From Desmodesmus armatus (Eukaryota; Chlorophyta; Chlorophyceae; Sphaeropleales; Scenedesmaceae): a stretch of 64,000 bases of DNA. The notes under the pieces were generated by a model. That model was given only the letters and a program-made list of their open reading frames with translations. It did no database searches and was not told the origin of the DNA. A program made the position numbers and the translations under genes. Location: NCBI GenBank assembly GCA_007449985.2, contig VIIQ02000092.1, positions 233,663 through 297,662 of the forward strand. The letters are read 5' to 3'. Every line of letters starts with the position of its first letter. Positions within the stretch are counted from its first letter, which is position 1. Below are positions 46,901-56,336 of the stretch, piece after piece.

Positions 46901-48015
46901 CTGCCACAATTGCTTGTGCTGCTGCTGCTTGGCGCCATATAACAACCCCACTAGTTCGCCCCCACCAAATGCCCCACCAAACCTCCCTCATGATGAACCA
47001 AGCACTCACCCGCTGCTGCTCACGCCAGTGCTGGTTCTGCCATGGGTTCTTTTTCTGCTGCTGCTGCTTGCCGCCGGCCTCACGTTTCTCGCGCGCCTCG
47101 CGAGCTGCCTCACGCTCCCGCCGCTGCTGCTGGAAGCGGTTCTGCTGGAAGCGCCGCTGGCCAAACTTTGTAGCCTTGGCTGGGCGGTTGTCCACCAGGT
47201 GGAAGGAGTCCTCCTGTGAATCGCATTTATGTGCGGGGGTGGTGTGAGGGAGCAGAGAGCAGCAAAGCACAGCAGAGCAGGGGCACAGCAGGACAGACCA
47301 GCAGATGTACGATGAGGGAGTGCGCAGGTGTGCTGCTGCCAGTGGTGTCCTCGTGAGTCTGCTGCTGCAGCTCACAAGACGAAGATACGTCAAATGACTG
47401 TAGATGATGTGCCGATGATGTGGCCTGCAGCTGCTCCTGATGCCAGCCTGTCACAGTTGCACAGCAGAAGGTGCTGCTGCTGCCCCCCACAACGCGGGCC
47501 TCAAGAACAACATCTGCTGCTGCAAAAGCTGGATGATACGATCGTGTCGTTGGTACAGCAACACCCGCATCTGCTGCAGCAGCTGATCCTCTCTCAAGGA
47601 GGCAGCAGCAGTAGCAGCAGCTGCGGCTACAAGGTCTGCTGCTGCCCATGCATACCTCCTCGTTGTGGAAGAACTGGAAGACTGCATTTGCTGGGTTGGC
47701 CTGGTAGCGACCTGTGCAGCAGTTGAACAAACATACCCGAGTCCTGCCGAGTCTGGATGAAATCAAGCAGTTTTTGATGGTGGTGATCAAGCATGGTGCC
47801 TTGCTGCGTCCAGGTGGGAAGGCATGCAGCGAGGGATCAAACGCACCTGGGAAGTTCTTCTGATATGCCTGCTGCGTCCAGTCAGCTGCCTTGCCCAGCT
47901 TGTCTCCCTTGCTGAAAGGAGCGAATGGGATGTCCTTCAGGTGCTCTGGCTCCTTGCAAGGACCCCAGCCGTCTGGGTTGTCCTGTATCTCAGGAACCGC
48001 ATATGGCAGCGGCAT
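31832..48015 (-). CDS. EIF3D: Eukaryotic translation initiation factor 3 subunit D
   Basis: Cap-binding subunit of the eIF3 complex in the cytosol. Thirteen exons, all phases consistent: 48015-47847, 47711-47656, 47213-47010, 46045-45900, 39795-39700, 38893-38704, 38217-38111, 36335-36270, 34882-34801, 33675-33562, 33122-33035, 32431-32288, 32001-31832. Conserved blocks in order: [142 protein letters not shown], then an acidic tail. The start at 48015 puts EIQDNP about nine residues in, as in animal homologues; an in-frame ATG at 48105 is an alternative. Introns reach 6.1 kb (39796-45899) and carry most of the repeats listed here. The gene diverges from Maf 424 bp away. Confidence 0.95.
33755..34012 (-). 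repeat. Degraded copies of the eIF3d exon 33675-33562 start
   Basis: Minus-strand fragments resembling [11 protein letters not shown] with the upstream CCCAG acceptor and intron lie near 33752-33780, and shorter ones near 33880-33895 and 33990-34005. All are in the intron before the true exon. Confidence 0.65.
35310..36110. repeat. Three copies of a ~110-bp hairpin element in an eIF3d intron
   Basis: Units at about 35310-35430, 35625-35740 and 35990-36105 each have arms of about 35 bp related to GTTGCAAGTGAAGCATTCC/ACCGCTGGGT and its reverse complement, separated by 30-50 bp. Between units are weak copies of the eIF3d exon 34882-34801 text (AACGTCCA..GCGGT). The structure resembles a small non-autonomous inverted-repeat element or an amplified intron hairpin. 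Confidence 0.75.
36512..37436. repeat. 269-bp tandem repeat, about 3.4 copies, in an eIF3d intron
   Basis: The landmark TTTGACAGCAC.TAGCTCTG occurs at about 36522, 36791, 37059 and 37328, giving a period of 268-269 bp with only a few changes per copy. Both strands are open across the units because the copies are nearly identical; no known protein family is visible. Confidence 0.93.
38290..38506 (-). repeat. Two upstream copies of the eIF3d exon 38217-38111 start
   Basis: Fragments at about 38335-38365 and 38453-38505 repeat the acceptor and the codons [15 protein letters not shown]. The second is nearly identical to the exon, and the intron spacer is repeated too. Confidence 0.88.
38945..39180 (-). 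repeat. Two upstream copies of the eIF3d exon 38893-38704 start
   Basis: Copies near 38945-39030 and 39075-39175 repeat the CTGAA acceptor, DLASEDAA and [11 protein letters not shown], with parts deleted and GAGT repeats between them. Confidence 0.85.
39478..39515 (-). repeat. Downstream copy of the eIF3d exon 39795-39700 end
   Basis: Minus-strand sequence matching RSVSTSDDP from the end of the exon, lying in the following intron and ending at a GTCTC-type donor-like site. Confidence 0.8.
39538..39610. repeat. Two adjacent perfect hairpins in an eIF3d intron
   Basis: Hairpin 1: arm CATGCCGCATG at 39538-39548, 6-base loop, arm 39555-39565. Hairpin 2: arm TTAGACTCAGCATT at 39580-39593, 3-base loop GGC, arm 39597-39610. 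Both arm pairs are exact. Confidence 0.92.
40490..45400. repeat. Satellite-like array filling a 6-kb eIF3d intron
   Basis: Irregular units share CTGGTGACTTGGCTGCCATC and CACACCTGCTGCTAGCCAC. In the first part (40497, 40913, 41325, 41511, 41776) spacing is 186-415 bp. In the second (43984, 44184, 44364, 44570, 44755, 44943, 45180, 45375) it is about 180-240 bp, with C runs followed by CACACA. Many units pair GCAGGTGTGAC with GTCACACCTGC some 70-90 bp later, so each could form a hairpin. No coding potential seen. Confidence 0.8.
45690..45775 (-). repeat. Downstream copy of the eIF3d exon 46045-45900 end plus donor
   Basis: Minus-strand text for [21 protein letters not shown] and its AA|GTGAGTG donor is repeated about 200 bp downstream of the exon, with a few substitutions. 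Confidence 0.88.
46200..46327. repeat. Long inverted repeat in an eIF3d intron
   Basis: A left arm from 46200 to about 46262, starting TTTTGAGCTGGAGGTGTTGC, is matched by a right arm ending at 46327. About 60 bp per arm, most of it paired, with almost no loop. Confidence 0.88.
46861..46940 (-). repeat. Downstream copy of the eIF3d exon 47213-47010 end
   Basis: The region encoding [11 protein letters not shown] with its Gln-rich lead and donor flank is repeated about 140 bp downstream with several substitutions. Confidence 0.75.
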
Positions 48016-48438
48016 ATCCACGACTTGCCACTCCAGCTTGAACTCAGTGAGTCCCCACAGCAAACTCCTAGGCGGCTGGCACAAGCAGACCGCAGAGTCG
48101 AACAACGAAACGGCGTTCTCGTAAAGTCACGTCTGAGGCCCGATTGTCCTCTGTGACGGTTGGGTTCCTGTCCACGAGGTTTTGCTTGCAGGGTTTGCCA
48201 ACTGCAAATCGAAAGAGGTTGGAACACCAAAGCCCCAGCATCCTTCAGCACATCTCACATCTTTTGACCTTGTTGTCTCCCTCTGCGGTGATTTTTCCTG
48301 CACACTGCTCAACACCCAGTCAAGGGTTCACAAAGACAGGAACACACACCCTGTCAGAAACCCCACCCCTTTCCCCATCCAGCAAGTACCAGATCAGTCT
48401 CCGCTACTTCCTTATACATTCAAGTACCAACGTTCATT
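48016..48438. promoter_or_regulatory. Divergent intergenic region, eIF3d / Maf
   Basis: The 423 bp between two opposite start codons must hold both promoters and 5' untranslated regions. No TATA box or other motif stands out. If the in-frame ATG at 48105 is the true eIF3d start, the gap shrinks by 90 bp. Confidence 0.55.
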
Positions 48439-51400
48439 ATGATCCTCCCCCACATAGCCCAGCTGAACACCAAGCGCATAGTGCTGGCATCAGGGTCACC
48501 CAGGCGCAAGGAGCTTCTGAAAGTGCTGGGCCTAAACAAGTTCGAGGTAAGGCCATCACTCGTGCAATCATCAACTACAGCAGGCTTTGTCAGGCTGCTA
48601 CATGCCCCTCTGCACCTGTCACTAGTGCAACACAGTGCAGCATTTCCATAAAACGGTCCCGACCTAGAGCAGGCCTCAATAAGTTGCAATGAGGCACTGC
48701 CTTGTACATGGTCTGTACATTAGCACGTCATTGGTGCCCTTGTGAGTGTATATACAGCATGCACCCCCTTGCCCCCCCCCCCCCCGGACCTGCAACATCT
48801 TCATTCCTGTTGCCCTCAAATGCAGTGCCCAGCATGTTCGGCCTACTCAATTTATCCAACTTTCACAGCTCATGCTCGCTACCTGCAGCAGTAGCATGAT
48901 TCATATGCCAGTGCCCTCCTTCAGATGGTTATGCAACTCACTTCACACCTGAATTGGCCCAACACCTCTTATGGACCCCTGCCTTTGTGAAGGAGGATCT
49001 GGATGACCTTGTGACATTCCAGACTGCAAGTCAGACAGGCAAGCACCACACCCATCCCACTCAAAGTACTCGCCATGTGTCCTGCAGGTAGCCAGTGCAC
49101 TTGTGGAGGACCCCCCCCCCTTCCCCCCGAGTTCATTCAACTTCACCCTTCCCTGACCCACACCAGGCACATGTTATTCCTCATCTCACTCATCCTACTG
49201 GACCTCACTACCCATGCAGATCATTGTCAGCAGCTTCGAGGAGGACCTGCCCAAGCACCACTTTGACAATGCAGCAGAGTATGCAGTGGAGACAGCACGA
49301 CACAAGGCCATGGACGTGGCCCGGCTGTGTGCAGCACAAGCGCAGACCGGCAAGCCGCCAGTAGACCTCATCATCTCGGCTGACACAGTGAGTAGCTGTT
49401 GTTGATACTGTCGCATATATGTCAGGGACAGCTTCAACCTTTGAAAGCACCTTCGGGGCTTGGAAGCAGCTGTAGGTGATGCTGTGTGTGCAGTGGGCAG
49501 CTGAACACGCCCAGGCAGTTGGAACGCAGGATGCAGGCTGTGGAGCGCGAGAAGGGAGTAACGGCAACAGGAGATGCAGGGGCTCAGGCTTGCCTTTCTT
49601 CTGCCTGTTGGCTGTGCTTGCAGATTGTTGAGCACAATGTTTGTATTCTGGAGAAGCTGGATGCCGTTGAGCATGCACCAGGCGATTGTTCACCCTGGCG
49701 GGCCCCACCCACCCACCCGCCCACCCACCTTGTGACTGACGCACAACCACCTGCCCATGTCCATACTGCTTGACGGCTGTGCTTGCAGATTGTTGAGCAC
49801 AATGGTTACATTCTGGAGAAGCCGGATGATGTGGATCATGCACGCAAGGTGCTGGAGAGGTAGGCACGTGCCTTGGCAAAGGTTGCACAAGATGGCACAA
49901 TCTGTTGTTGGTTGTGCCGCGGACAAAGAAGGGACGCTGCGCTAACATGCTCCGCACGTGTAGACACAGGAAGTGCTTCCAGCCAATGCATCGACCATTC
50001 AAACTTGTGACAGCCCGAAGTGTGGGTGGGGTATGTAGCTTTTTTTGTAATGCTGTGGTTTGCCGTAGCTGCTTGCAGTGTGAGTGTTATGCTGACCCCT
50101 GTGCTGTGACGTGCTGTGACATGCTGTGCTGTGCTGTGCTGTGTTGTGCTGCGTGCAGTTTGAGTGGGTCCAGCCATCACGTGCACACGGGTGTAGCGCT
50201 GGTGCTGCCCAAGGTGTCGTATCATGCCATGCTGTGCTGTGCTGAGCTGACCCCTGTGCCATGCTGCGCCATGCTGTGCCTGCAGTTTGAGTGGGTCCAG
50301 CCATCACGTGCACACTGGTGTGGCTCTGGTGTTGCCCCAAGTGTTCAGCAGCAGCAACGGGCAGCAGGGTCAGCCCTTATGCAGGACCTTCTCTGAGACC
50401 ACCAACGTCATCTTTGCTGAGCTGTCAAAGGACCTCATAGACGCTTACATACACACAGGTACGTGATGGCATGACTACGCCGCTGCGGCGTAATATGTGG
50501 TTTCATGGCCTTTTTTGAGGATCAGCACATGTCAACACACATGGCAAGGTCACCTGCGCATGCAGCACCCAGCAGGCCTTCCCCTCTATGTTTTGATGCA
50601 TTGTGTACAGCTTCCAGGTCCCCATCTCGTCCTTTGTGGCATCTTTGCTGAGCTGTCAAAGGACCTCATAGACGCTTACATACACACCGGTGAGGGCTCG
50701 TGTGTGGTTTCATGGTCTTTTTTTGGATCAGCACATTTCGAAACACATGGCAAGGTCACATGCAGCACCCAGCAGGCCTTCTGCCCTACACGCTATACAA
50801 GATGTACAGCTTCCAGGGCCTCATATCGCCCTTTATGGCTGTATGAAACCTCAGCCCCCCCTCCCTCCGGTTCCGCCTCTTACGCCTCTTGTCAATTGTC
50901 ACAATGTACAGGTTGCACCAGTACACACCACCTCCTGCTCTGCCTGTGCACATACCTGTCCCCGCTTCTCACCCCTTTTCACACCCTTTTTCACACCTTC
51001 TTCTGCACTCCTTTTTGTCCATGCACGCCCCCATGTCCTCTTCACATCGTGAGCTTCACACCTCTGTTCACCCCCTTTTCCACCCCTCCCAGGTGAGCCA
51101 TTTGGCAAGGCCGGCTCATACGGCATCCAGGGTCCGGCCTCGTCCTTTGTGACAGGCATCAGCGGGTGCTACTTCAACGTTGTGGGCTTCCCAATACACG
51201 CCTTCAGCAAACAGGTGATGGTTTGGGGCTTCATCATGGCATGAAGTTGCTCTGCGCATGTGTGTGTGCGTGGGTGGGAGGGTGGGTGGGTGTGTGTGTG
51301 TGGGGGGGGGGAGGTGCAGGCCGAAAGAGCGCCTATCGCATGTCGGGCGGGCTGTCGTGTGTAGCTGGAGGATGGGTTGTCACCCGTTAGCCCTACCAAG

Positions 51401-51591
51401 TGTCCCATAGTGGTTGTGTCAGCAGCTGGTTTCTGGTTTGCAGAGGGGCCTTAGTTATGTTGACAAATGGCCATGTTTGTGTTGTGCATCTGCAGGTTGA
51501 GCAGCTCATTGAGGAGGGGCTACTATCGATGCAAGATCTAGGGGAGGCAGCACAGCCAGTGGAGATACAAGCACATGCTGTTGAGCAGTAG
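48439..51591 (+). CDS. Maf/ASMTL-like nucleoside triphosphate pyrophosphatase
   Basis: House-cleaning enzyme that hydrolyses non-canonical or excess NTPs to NMP and pyrophosphate. Exons with consistent phase: 48439-48546, 49220-49387, 49789-49859, 50286-50458, 51093-51214, 51496-51591. Family motifs: [15 protein letters not shown] near the start (substrate loop), [10 protein letters not shown], the catalytic [29 protein letters not shown], then [18 protein letters not shown] and [16 protein letters not shown]. The C-terminal Glu/Gln-rich tail ends HAVEQ. A TGTAA signal follows the stop by about 27 bases. The introns carry copies of exons 3, 4 and 5. A decayed second copy of the 3' half lies at 54428-55441. 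Confidence 0.94.
49621..49690 (+). repeat. Upstream copy of Maf exon 49789-49859
   Basis: Same GCTTGCAG acceptor and IVEHN start, then several amino-acid changes and loss of the exon end. It lies about 168 bp upstream of the real exon. Confidence 0.85.
50159..50218 (+). repeat. Upstream copy of Maf exon 50286-50458 start
   Basis: The GTGCAG acceptor is followed by the codons for [17 protein letters not shown]. Four codons differ synonymously (Thr, Val, Ala, Leu), then the frames part. The exon end ([16 protein letters not shown] plus donor) is also copied downstream, at about 50638-50696. Confidence 0.88.
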
Positions 51592-52333
51592 TCAAAACTC
51601 CAAGGTTTCTGTGCAACTGTAACTGTATCGCCAAGAGACTTAGGGAGAGTAGGGGGAAGGGAAGTTGGGGATGGGTTGAGGCAAGTTGAGGTTGTGACGG
51701 GAAGTTCGGTGGGCGCTGGGGTGGAAAAGTGGCGGCTCGGCCAACAAGTTGAACGCACTCTCTGGGTACAGGTCATTGCCGTCAGTTGTGGACCAGGTGT
51801 GACTATAACAACTGTGTAAAACATAGTCGAACATTCCTTAGGATGAGTAGTTGACTGCGTTATACACGAAAACTGTGGAAACTCGTGGCACACCAGGCGT
51901 GGCTTGCAGGATCCGCACAGGACTGATCAAGATCAGGATTTGGGGAATGCCTCCAGCAGCCGGGGACAAGGACAAGACGTAAGCAGTTTGCCAATAGTGA
52001 TTCTTTAGGCAGAAAGACACCTCCTCGGGTGAGCACAAACTTTGCTCGCCCCTCAATAGCGAAGTGCTGGTGCACAAACCAGCCTGTGCTAGGTTTGCTG
52101 TGCAGTTGTGGATCGTTGGCCCAACCACGCCGGCAACAATGCCGAAGTTGCTGAGATTGTCGACGATACGCTTTGCTATGTACCGCTAGGCCTCCCAGCT
52201 GGCCAGCATGGGGCTCCTGGTGGGTTGAAGCCGCTACTGTATGATAAATATGCCTGTTCTGCCGCAGGCATGCTTTGCACGAGTAGTATTTGTGCTTACA
52301 AGAAAATCGTGCCTGGCTTCCTTTGTCTGCAGG
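51592..52333. other. Maf 3' flank / LRR gene 5' flank
   Basis: Contains the Maf poly(A) signal. No gene is supported. A minus-strand open frame (51838-52128) has no recognisable domain. Confidence 0.5.
51618..51622 (+). terminator. TGTAA poly(A) signal, Maf gene
   Basis: Lies about 27 bases after the Maf stop. The equivalent signal survives after the decayed copy, at 55474-55478. Confidence 0.6.
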
Positions 52334-53767
52334 ATGGCAGCCATAGAGGTTCCCAGCCAGCTGCTGCAGCTATCAGACCCCTGCCTCCTGGAAGTGTTGC
52401 AGTGCTGTGCTAGTGACCCCCGCAGCTTGCTCAGTGCAGCAAGGGCTCACAGCAGGCTGCACCAGGCAGCAGTGCTGGCGCTCAGCAGCATGTCAGCGCG
52501 TGGGATCAGGCGGCAGCAGGATGTAGAGAGTGTGCTGCTGTACTTATCGAAGCATGGCAATCATGTCAACAGCCTGGACCTTGTGGGTGGTAGCATGAGA
52601 CTGAGTCAGCTGCCAGACCAGTTGAAGCTTTCCAGCTTGGTGTTGGCCAGATTTTGCTTGCAGCTGCAGCCAGGGGGTGGGTTCCAGGGTGTGGTGCGGC
52701 CTGGGTTGCCTCTCAAGCGGCTGCGGCTGCATGACTGCAGGCTGCTTGATGGGAAGAAGGGTTTGGCAGCAGCACTGGCCCTGCTGCCGGGGCTGCAGCA
52801 CCTCAGCATCGATGTCATGTTTCCCGGGGACGATTACAAGTACAGTTTTCCTACAGATGCACTGTCAGCGATGCAGCAGCTCACCCACCTAGAGCTTGTT
52901 GATAGTCCTGCCAAGGCGCCCCCTGCCCTGCAGTTCCTGGCGGTCCTGACCCGGCTTGTTGATTTGCGCCTGCACCTGAATCTGCCAGGTTCTGAGAGCT
53001 TCACGGCAGCTGTTGACAGCAGCATGCTGTCAGCTGCGCATCATCTCACACATCTGGTGTTGTCAGGCGCCGTAATTCGACACGACGCCCTGGCTGGTCT
53101 GACCCAGCTGCAGCACCTGAGCCTGGCACGGGTCAGGAGCGCTTGCCTTGTGCAGCTTCTGTCCCAGCTGCAGCACCTGCAGCAGCTGTCGCATCTGCAG
53201 TTCTTCTGGGATGCTGCATTTGGGGCCAACCTTCCCCCTGCAGCAGCCTTCTCAGCCCTGACAGCAAGCAGCAAGCTGCAGCACCTCAAGATCAGCAGCA
53301 GCACGCTGTCCGCAGGTGTGTGGCAGCACGTGTTCCCTGCTGGCAGGCAGCTTCCGCACCTGCAGTCACTGGATTTGTCATCAGTTTGGCAGTGGGAGGG
53401 TGAACCAGCTCTTGAAGGCACCCGGCTCGTGGGGTGCTGCCCTGCCTTGCGGTCTTTGGACATCGGGTTGATGCAGTACAGCGCAGAGCAGCTAGCCCCA
53501 CTGGCTGGGCTGAGCGGGCTGCACACACTGCGCTTGGCCAACGGCACACGAGTGAAGGGGGTGGAGGCTGTGTGTCAGCTGACAGGGCTGCGGGAGCTTA
53601 CCCTGCATGCTCGCAGCAGTGAAGAGGGGCTGCCGCTGGGGCTGACACGCCTCGAGAAGCTCACACTCCTTGAATTCAGAAGGCCCTTAGCCTATGGGAC
53701 AGATGTGTGCCGTCTGAGCCAGGTAGGTCGGGAAAATGCATCCGACATGCCTGCGAGCCTAGTGTAG
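52334..53767 (+). CDS. F-box-like leucine-rich-repeat protein
   Basis: Large single coding exon. The chosen ATG at 52334 follows a TGCAG, so a 5' exon is possible; the frame is open back to 52241. The N-terminal 45 residues (VPSQLLQLSDPCLLEVLQCC..LLSAARAHSRLHQAA) fit a degenerate F-box. Then come irregular leucine-rich repeats of plant/algal type: LTHLELVDSP, LQHLSLARV, LQHLKISSST, LQSLDLSSVW, LRSLDIGLM, LHTLRLANG, LRELTLHA. The likely role is substrate recognition or protein binding; the partner is unknown. The end could instead splice at 53722 (CAG|GTAGGT) to a short exon at 54019-54081, in phase. TGTAA at 53999-54003 favours the stop at 53767. Confidence 0.8.
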   Translation: MAAIEVPSQLLQLSDPCLLEVLQCCASDPRSLLSAARAHSRLHQAAVLALSSMSARGIRRQQDVESVLLYLSKHGNHVNSLDLVGGSMRLSQLPDQLKLSSLVLARFCLQLQPGGGFQGVVRPGLPLKRLRLHDCRLLDGKKGLAAALALLPGLQHLSIDVMFPGDDYKYSFPTDALSAMQQLTHLELVDSPAKAPPALQFLAVLTRLVDLRLHLNLPGSESFTAAVDSSMLSAAHHLTHLVLSGAVIRHDALAGLTQLQHLSLARVRSACLVQLLSQLQHLQQLSHLQFFWDAAFGANLPPAAAFSALTASSKLQHLKISSSTLSAGVWQHVFPAGRQLPHLQSLDLSSVWQWEGEPALEGTRLVGCCPALRSLDIGLMQYSAEQLAPLAGLSGLHTLRLANGTRVKGVEAVCQLTGLRELTLHARSSEEGLPLGLTRLEKLTLLEFRRPLAYGTDVCRLSQVGRENASDMPASLV

Positions 53768-54427
53768 TTGTGACCGCTGCTACACTGCTGCTACAGCGCC
53801 TTTGCATGCACATGCAAGCTATGTTGTGTCCGCATGGCTGCTGCTGGTGCACACACATCAGAAAGTGCATGTTGATGCTGACGTGGTGAATGTGCTGACG
53901 CTGTCTTGGCAACACGGACAATCATAACGGTTGCCAAGAGAACATGTGTTGTCATGCCAGTGACGTTGGCGTTACAAAATGTGCCCGACTGCTGCTCCTG
54001 TAATTCGTGATTGTGCAGGCTCCTGGTGACGAGCCTTTGTGCCGCCAAGTATTGTGGCACCCTCTTCTCGATTACCGTTGACAGTGGCCCTACAGCGCCG
54101 TCATGGGCAGCAGCAGCAGCAGCATTGGCCGAACAGTGGGCAGCAGTAGCTAGCAATCAGCAGCTGACTTCGTATGTGCAGCAGTCATGTGAGGGTTTGG
54201 AGCTGCTGCACAGCGGCCAGATAACGGGTTCAAATCCTGCTGGTGAACTGTGTGATTGTTGTGTTGTCTGGCTGGGTGGTGTTTTTGAGTGAGTTCCTGT
54301 GTGCTGCTGGCTGCGCTATTGGCTTGGCACATCATGAACCCTTGGCCACAGAGTAGCAACAGTTGTGTAAACCAAACACTTGCACATACCTGTCACAGGT
54401 CTCATCACATTGCATGTCCTTGATCAG
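53768..54427. other. LRR gene 3' flank
   Basis: A TGTAA signal at 53999-54003 and a possible alternative last LRR exon at 54019-54081. A B-box-like GGTTCAAATCC lies near 54217, but no tRNA cloverleaf could be drawn. Confidence 0.45.
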
Positions 54428-55441
54428 GATCAGCACATTTCAACACACATGGCAGGTCACATGCAGCACCCATCGGCCTTCCCCTGAATATTCCGAACCT
54501 TCATGATGCAATGTTTACAGCTTCCAGGGCCCCATCTCGTCCTTCGTGTCATCTTTGCTGAGCTGTCAAAGGGTCTCATAGACGCATACATTCACACCGG
54601 TGCGGGATTGAATGGGGGTACATGAGTTGGACATGAATGCTCAGGCTCCACGTTTGCATACATACACGGACAGGGCACCTGCCGCACCTAGCTGATCTTT
54701 CTTCCAGATGCTGCTATGTGATGCAATGGCACCCATGGCCCGACCTCTGTGACAGACATCACACCTCACATATCACACCAAACTTCCTTTCAGGCCTCCT
54801 GCTCCACCCGTGCACATTTATCCTCATCCCCTTTTTCACCTACTGTTCCCCCCTTACGCGCCCCTCTTTTCACACTCATTCACACCCTCTGCAATTTGTT
54901 TCACGGGTGAGCTTTTGGCAAGGCTGGCTCATACGGCATTCAGGGCCCTGCCTCGTCCTTTGTTCAAGGCATCAGCGGATGCTACTTCAACGTGGTGGGC
55001 TTCCCAATACACGCATTCAGCAAACAGGTAAGGGCTAGAGGCCCCTATGAAGCAAACCAACAAGTTGCTTTGTGCATGCTGGTGTGTGTCTGTGTGTGTG
55101 TTTGTGTGTGTGTGTGTGGGGGGGGGGTGGAGGGATGAAGAGGGGGTTGGGAGTAGCAGGCCTAATGACTGCTTCCTGCGTGTTGGTCGGTTATAACGCA
55201 CTGTTGCTGGGTGTCTTGCTTGTTGCTGGCTTTTTGTCATCTGGTGGATATTAGCTGGGGTCTGGTTTGGGCTGTAGTCATGCATCTCAGATGCATCTCA
55301 GATGATCTGGTGACAATAAGTCATTTTTGTGTTTTGTATCTGCAGGTTGGGCAGCTCATTGAGGAGGGGCTACTATCGTTGCAAGACCTGGGGGAGTCAG
55401 CACAGCCAGTGGAGATACAAGCACATGCTGTTGAGCAGTAG
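54428..55441 (+). pseudogene. Decayed copy of the 3' half of the Maf gene
   Basis: Matches 50520-51591 in order, introns included: the [14 protein letters not shown] edge (about 54540-54602), [17 protein letters not shown] through FPIHAFSKQ (54910-55027), and the last exon to a stop at 55441 ([20 protein letters not shown]). The acceptor before the middle exon is lost (CCCAG to CACGG) and one base is missing there, and the first three exons are absent. Many differences in the middle exon are synonymous, so decay is probably recent. The LRR gene lies between the two copies. Confidence 0.85.
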
Positions 55442-55960
55442 TTAAACCTCCAAGGTTTCTGTGTTACTGTCACTGTAACTGTCGGTAATGCGAACAGAAA
55501 CAGGCTGATGGCACAGTACAATCAACAGTGATCTTATAGCTGCAACGGTTGCATGGAACTAGACAAGGCGTGAACGGGTCCCTGCTCCTTCGTATAGTCA
55601 GATCGATCACCTGCCTGCAACGAAGTTCCACCATCAACACACTGTGCAATTGATCAATTCAGCAGCTCACAGCAACACGCTGCATCTTGACAAGCATTGG
55701 TGTATTCATCAGGTGGCAACAAGGCCAGCGTCGTCAAGTACTGTAGTATGCTTGATCTGAGGTAGGTTGGAGCAGCAGTCATCAGCAATGCTGAGAACCA
55801 ATCATCATTCTAAAGCTGTTTGCAAACAGCTTTAGAAACTGTTTAGACCTATTTCTGTAATAGTTGCAGCGTTATACGCACCCAAACAAGATGCAGAGCC
55901 CAGTACCTTCCACAATCTCCTGCTTCCTGCACAAACCCCCTGCACAACTGTCATCTGCAG
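55442..55960. other. EndoG 5' region
   Basis: Contains the TGTAA of the Maf copy (55474-55478) and a 30-bp perfect palindrome (55808-55837). It should also contain the EndoG first exon and promoter, but I could not place an in-frame ATG that joins to 55961. Confidence 0.5.
55808..55837. repeat. 30-bp perfect palindrome upstream of EndoG
   Basis: TTCTAAAGCTGTTTG followed directly by its reverse complement, with no spacer. A cruciform or a dimeric binding site are both possible. Confidence 0.92.
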
Positions 55961-56298
55961 GTTCAAAAACATCGCCCTAGGGTTTGCAGTAGGCGCAGGC
56001 ATCGGTGCTGGCGGTGCATATGCCTATTTGAAGCGCCTGCAGCCAGCAACGGTCCAGCCACAGGGCCCCGCCGCCACCTTCCTGCCCAACCAAGGTGCGA
56101 TCAGTGCCCAAAATTTGGTCAACAACAGCAGCACACCCAGCAGCGTACAAGCATAAAAAAGGCCACTGTAATAGAATGGAAGTGCTAAACTGGCAGTGGC
56201 AGCCATCCAGCATGGGGCCCTGTTTCCTCCCTGCCCAAAAAAGCAGCCGTGTCAACCAGCACCCACCTCCTTTTCAGCTACAACAGCAGCAGCAGCAG

Positions 56299-56336
<38 letters not shown>

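Noticed and set aside
48923..49040. Stop-free stretch ([21 protein letters not shown]) inside a Maf intron
   Set aside because: It reads like protein but does not fit between Maf exons 48546 and 49220, which join directly in phase, and it has no normal donor.
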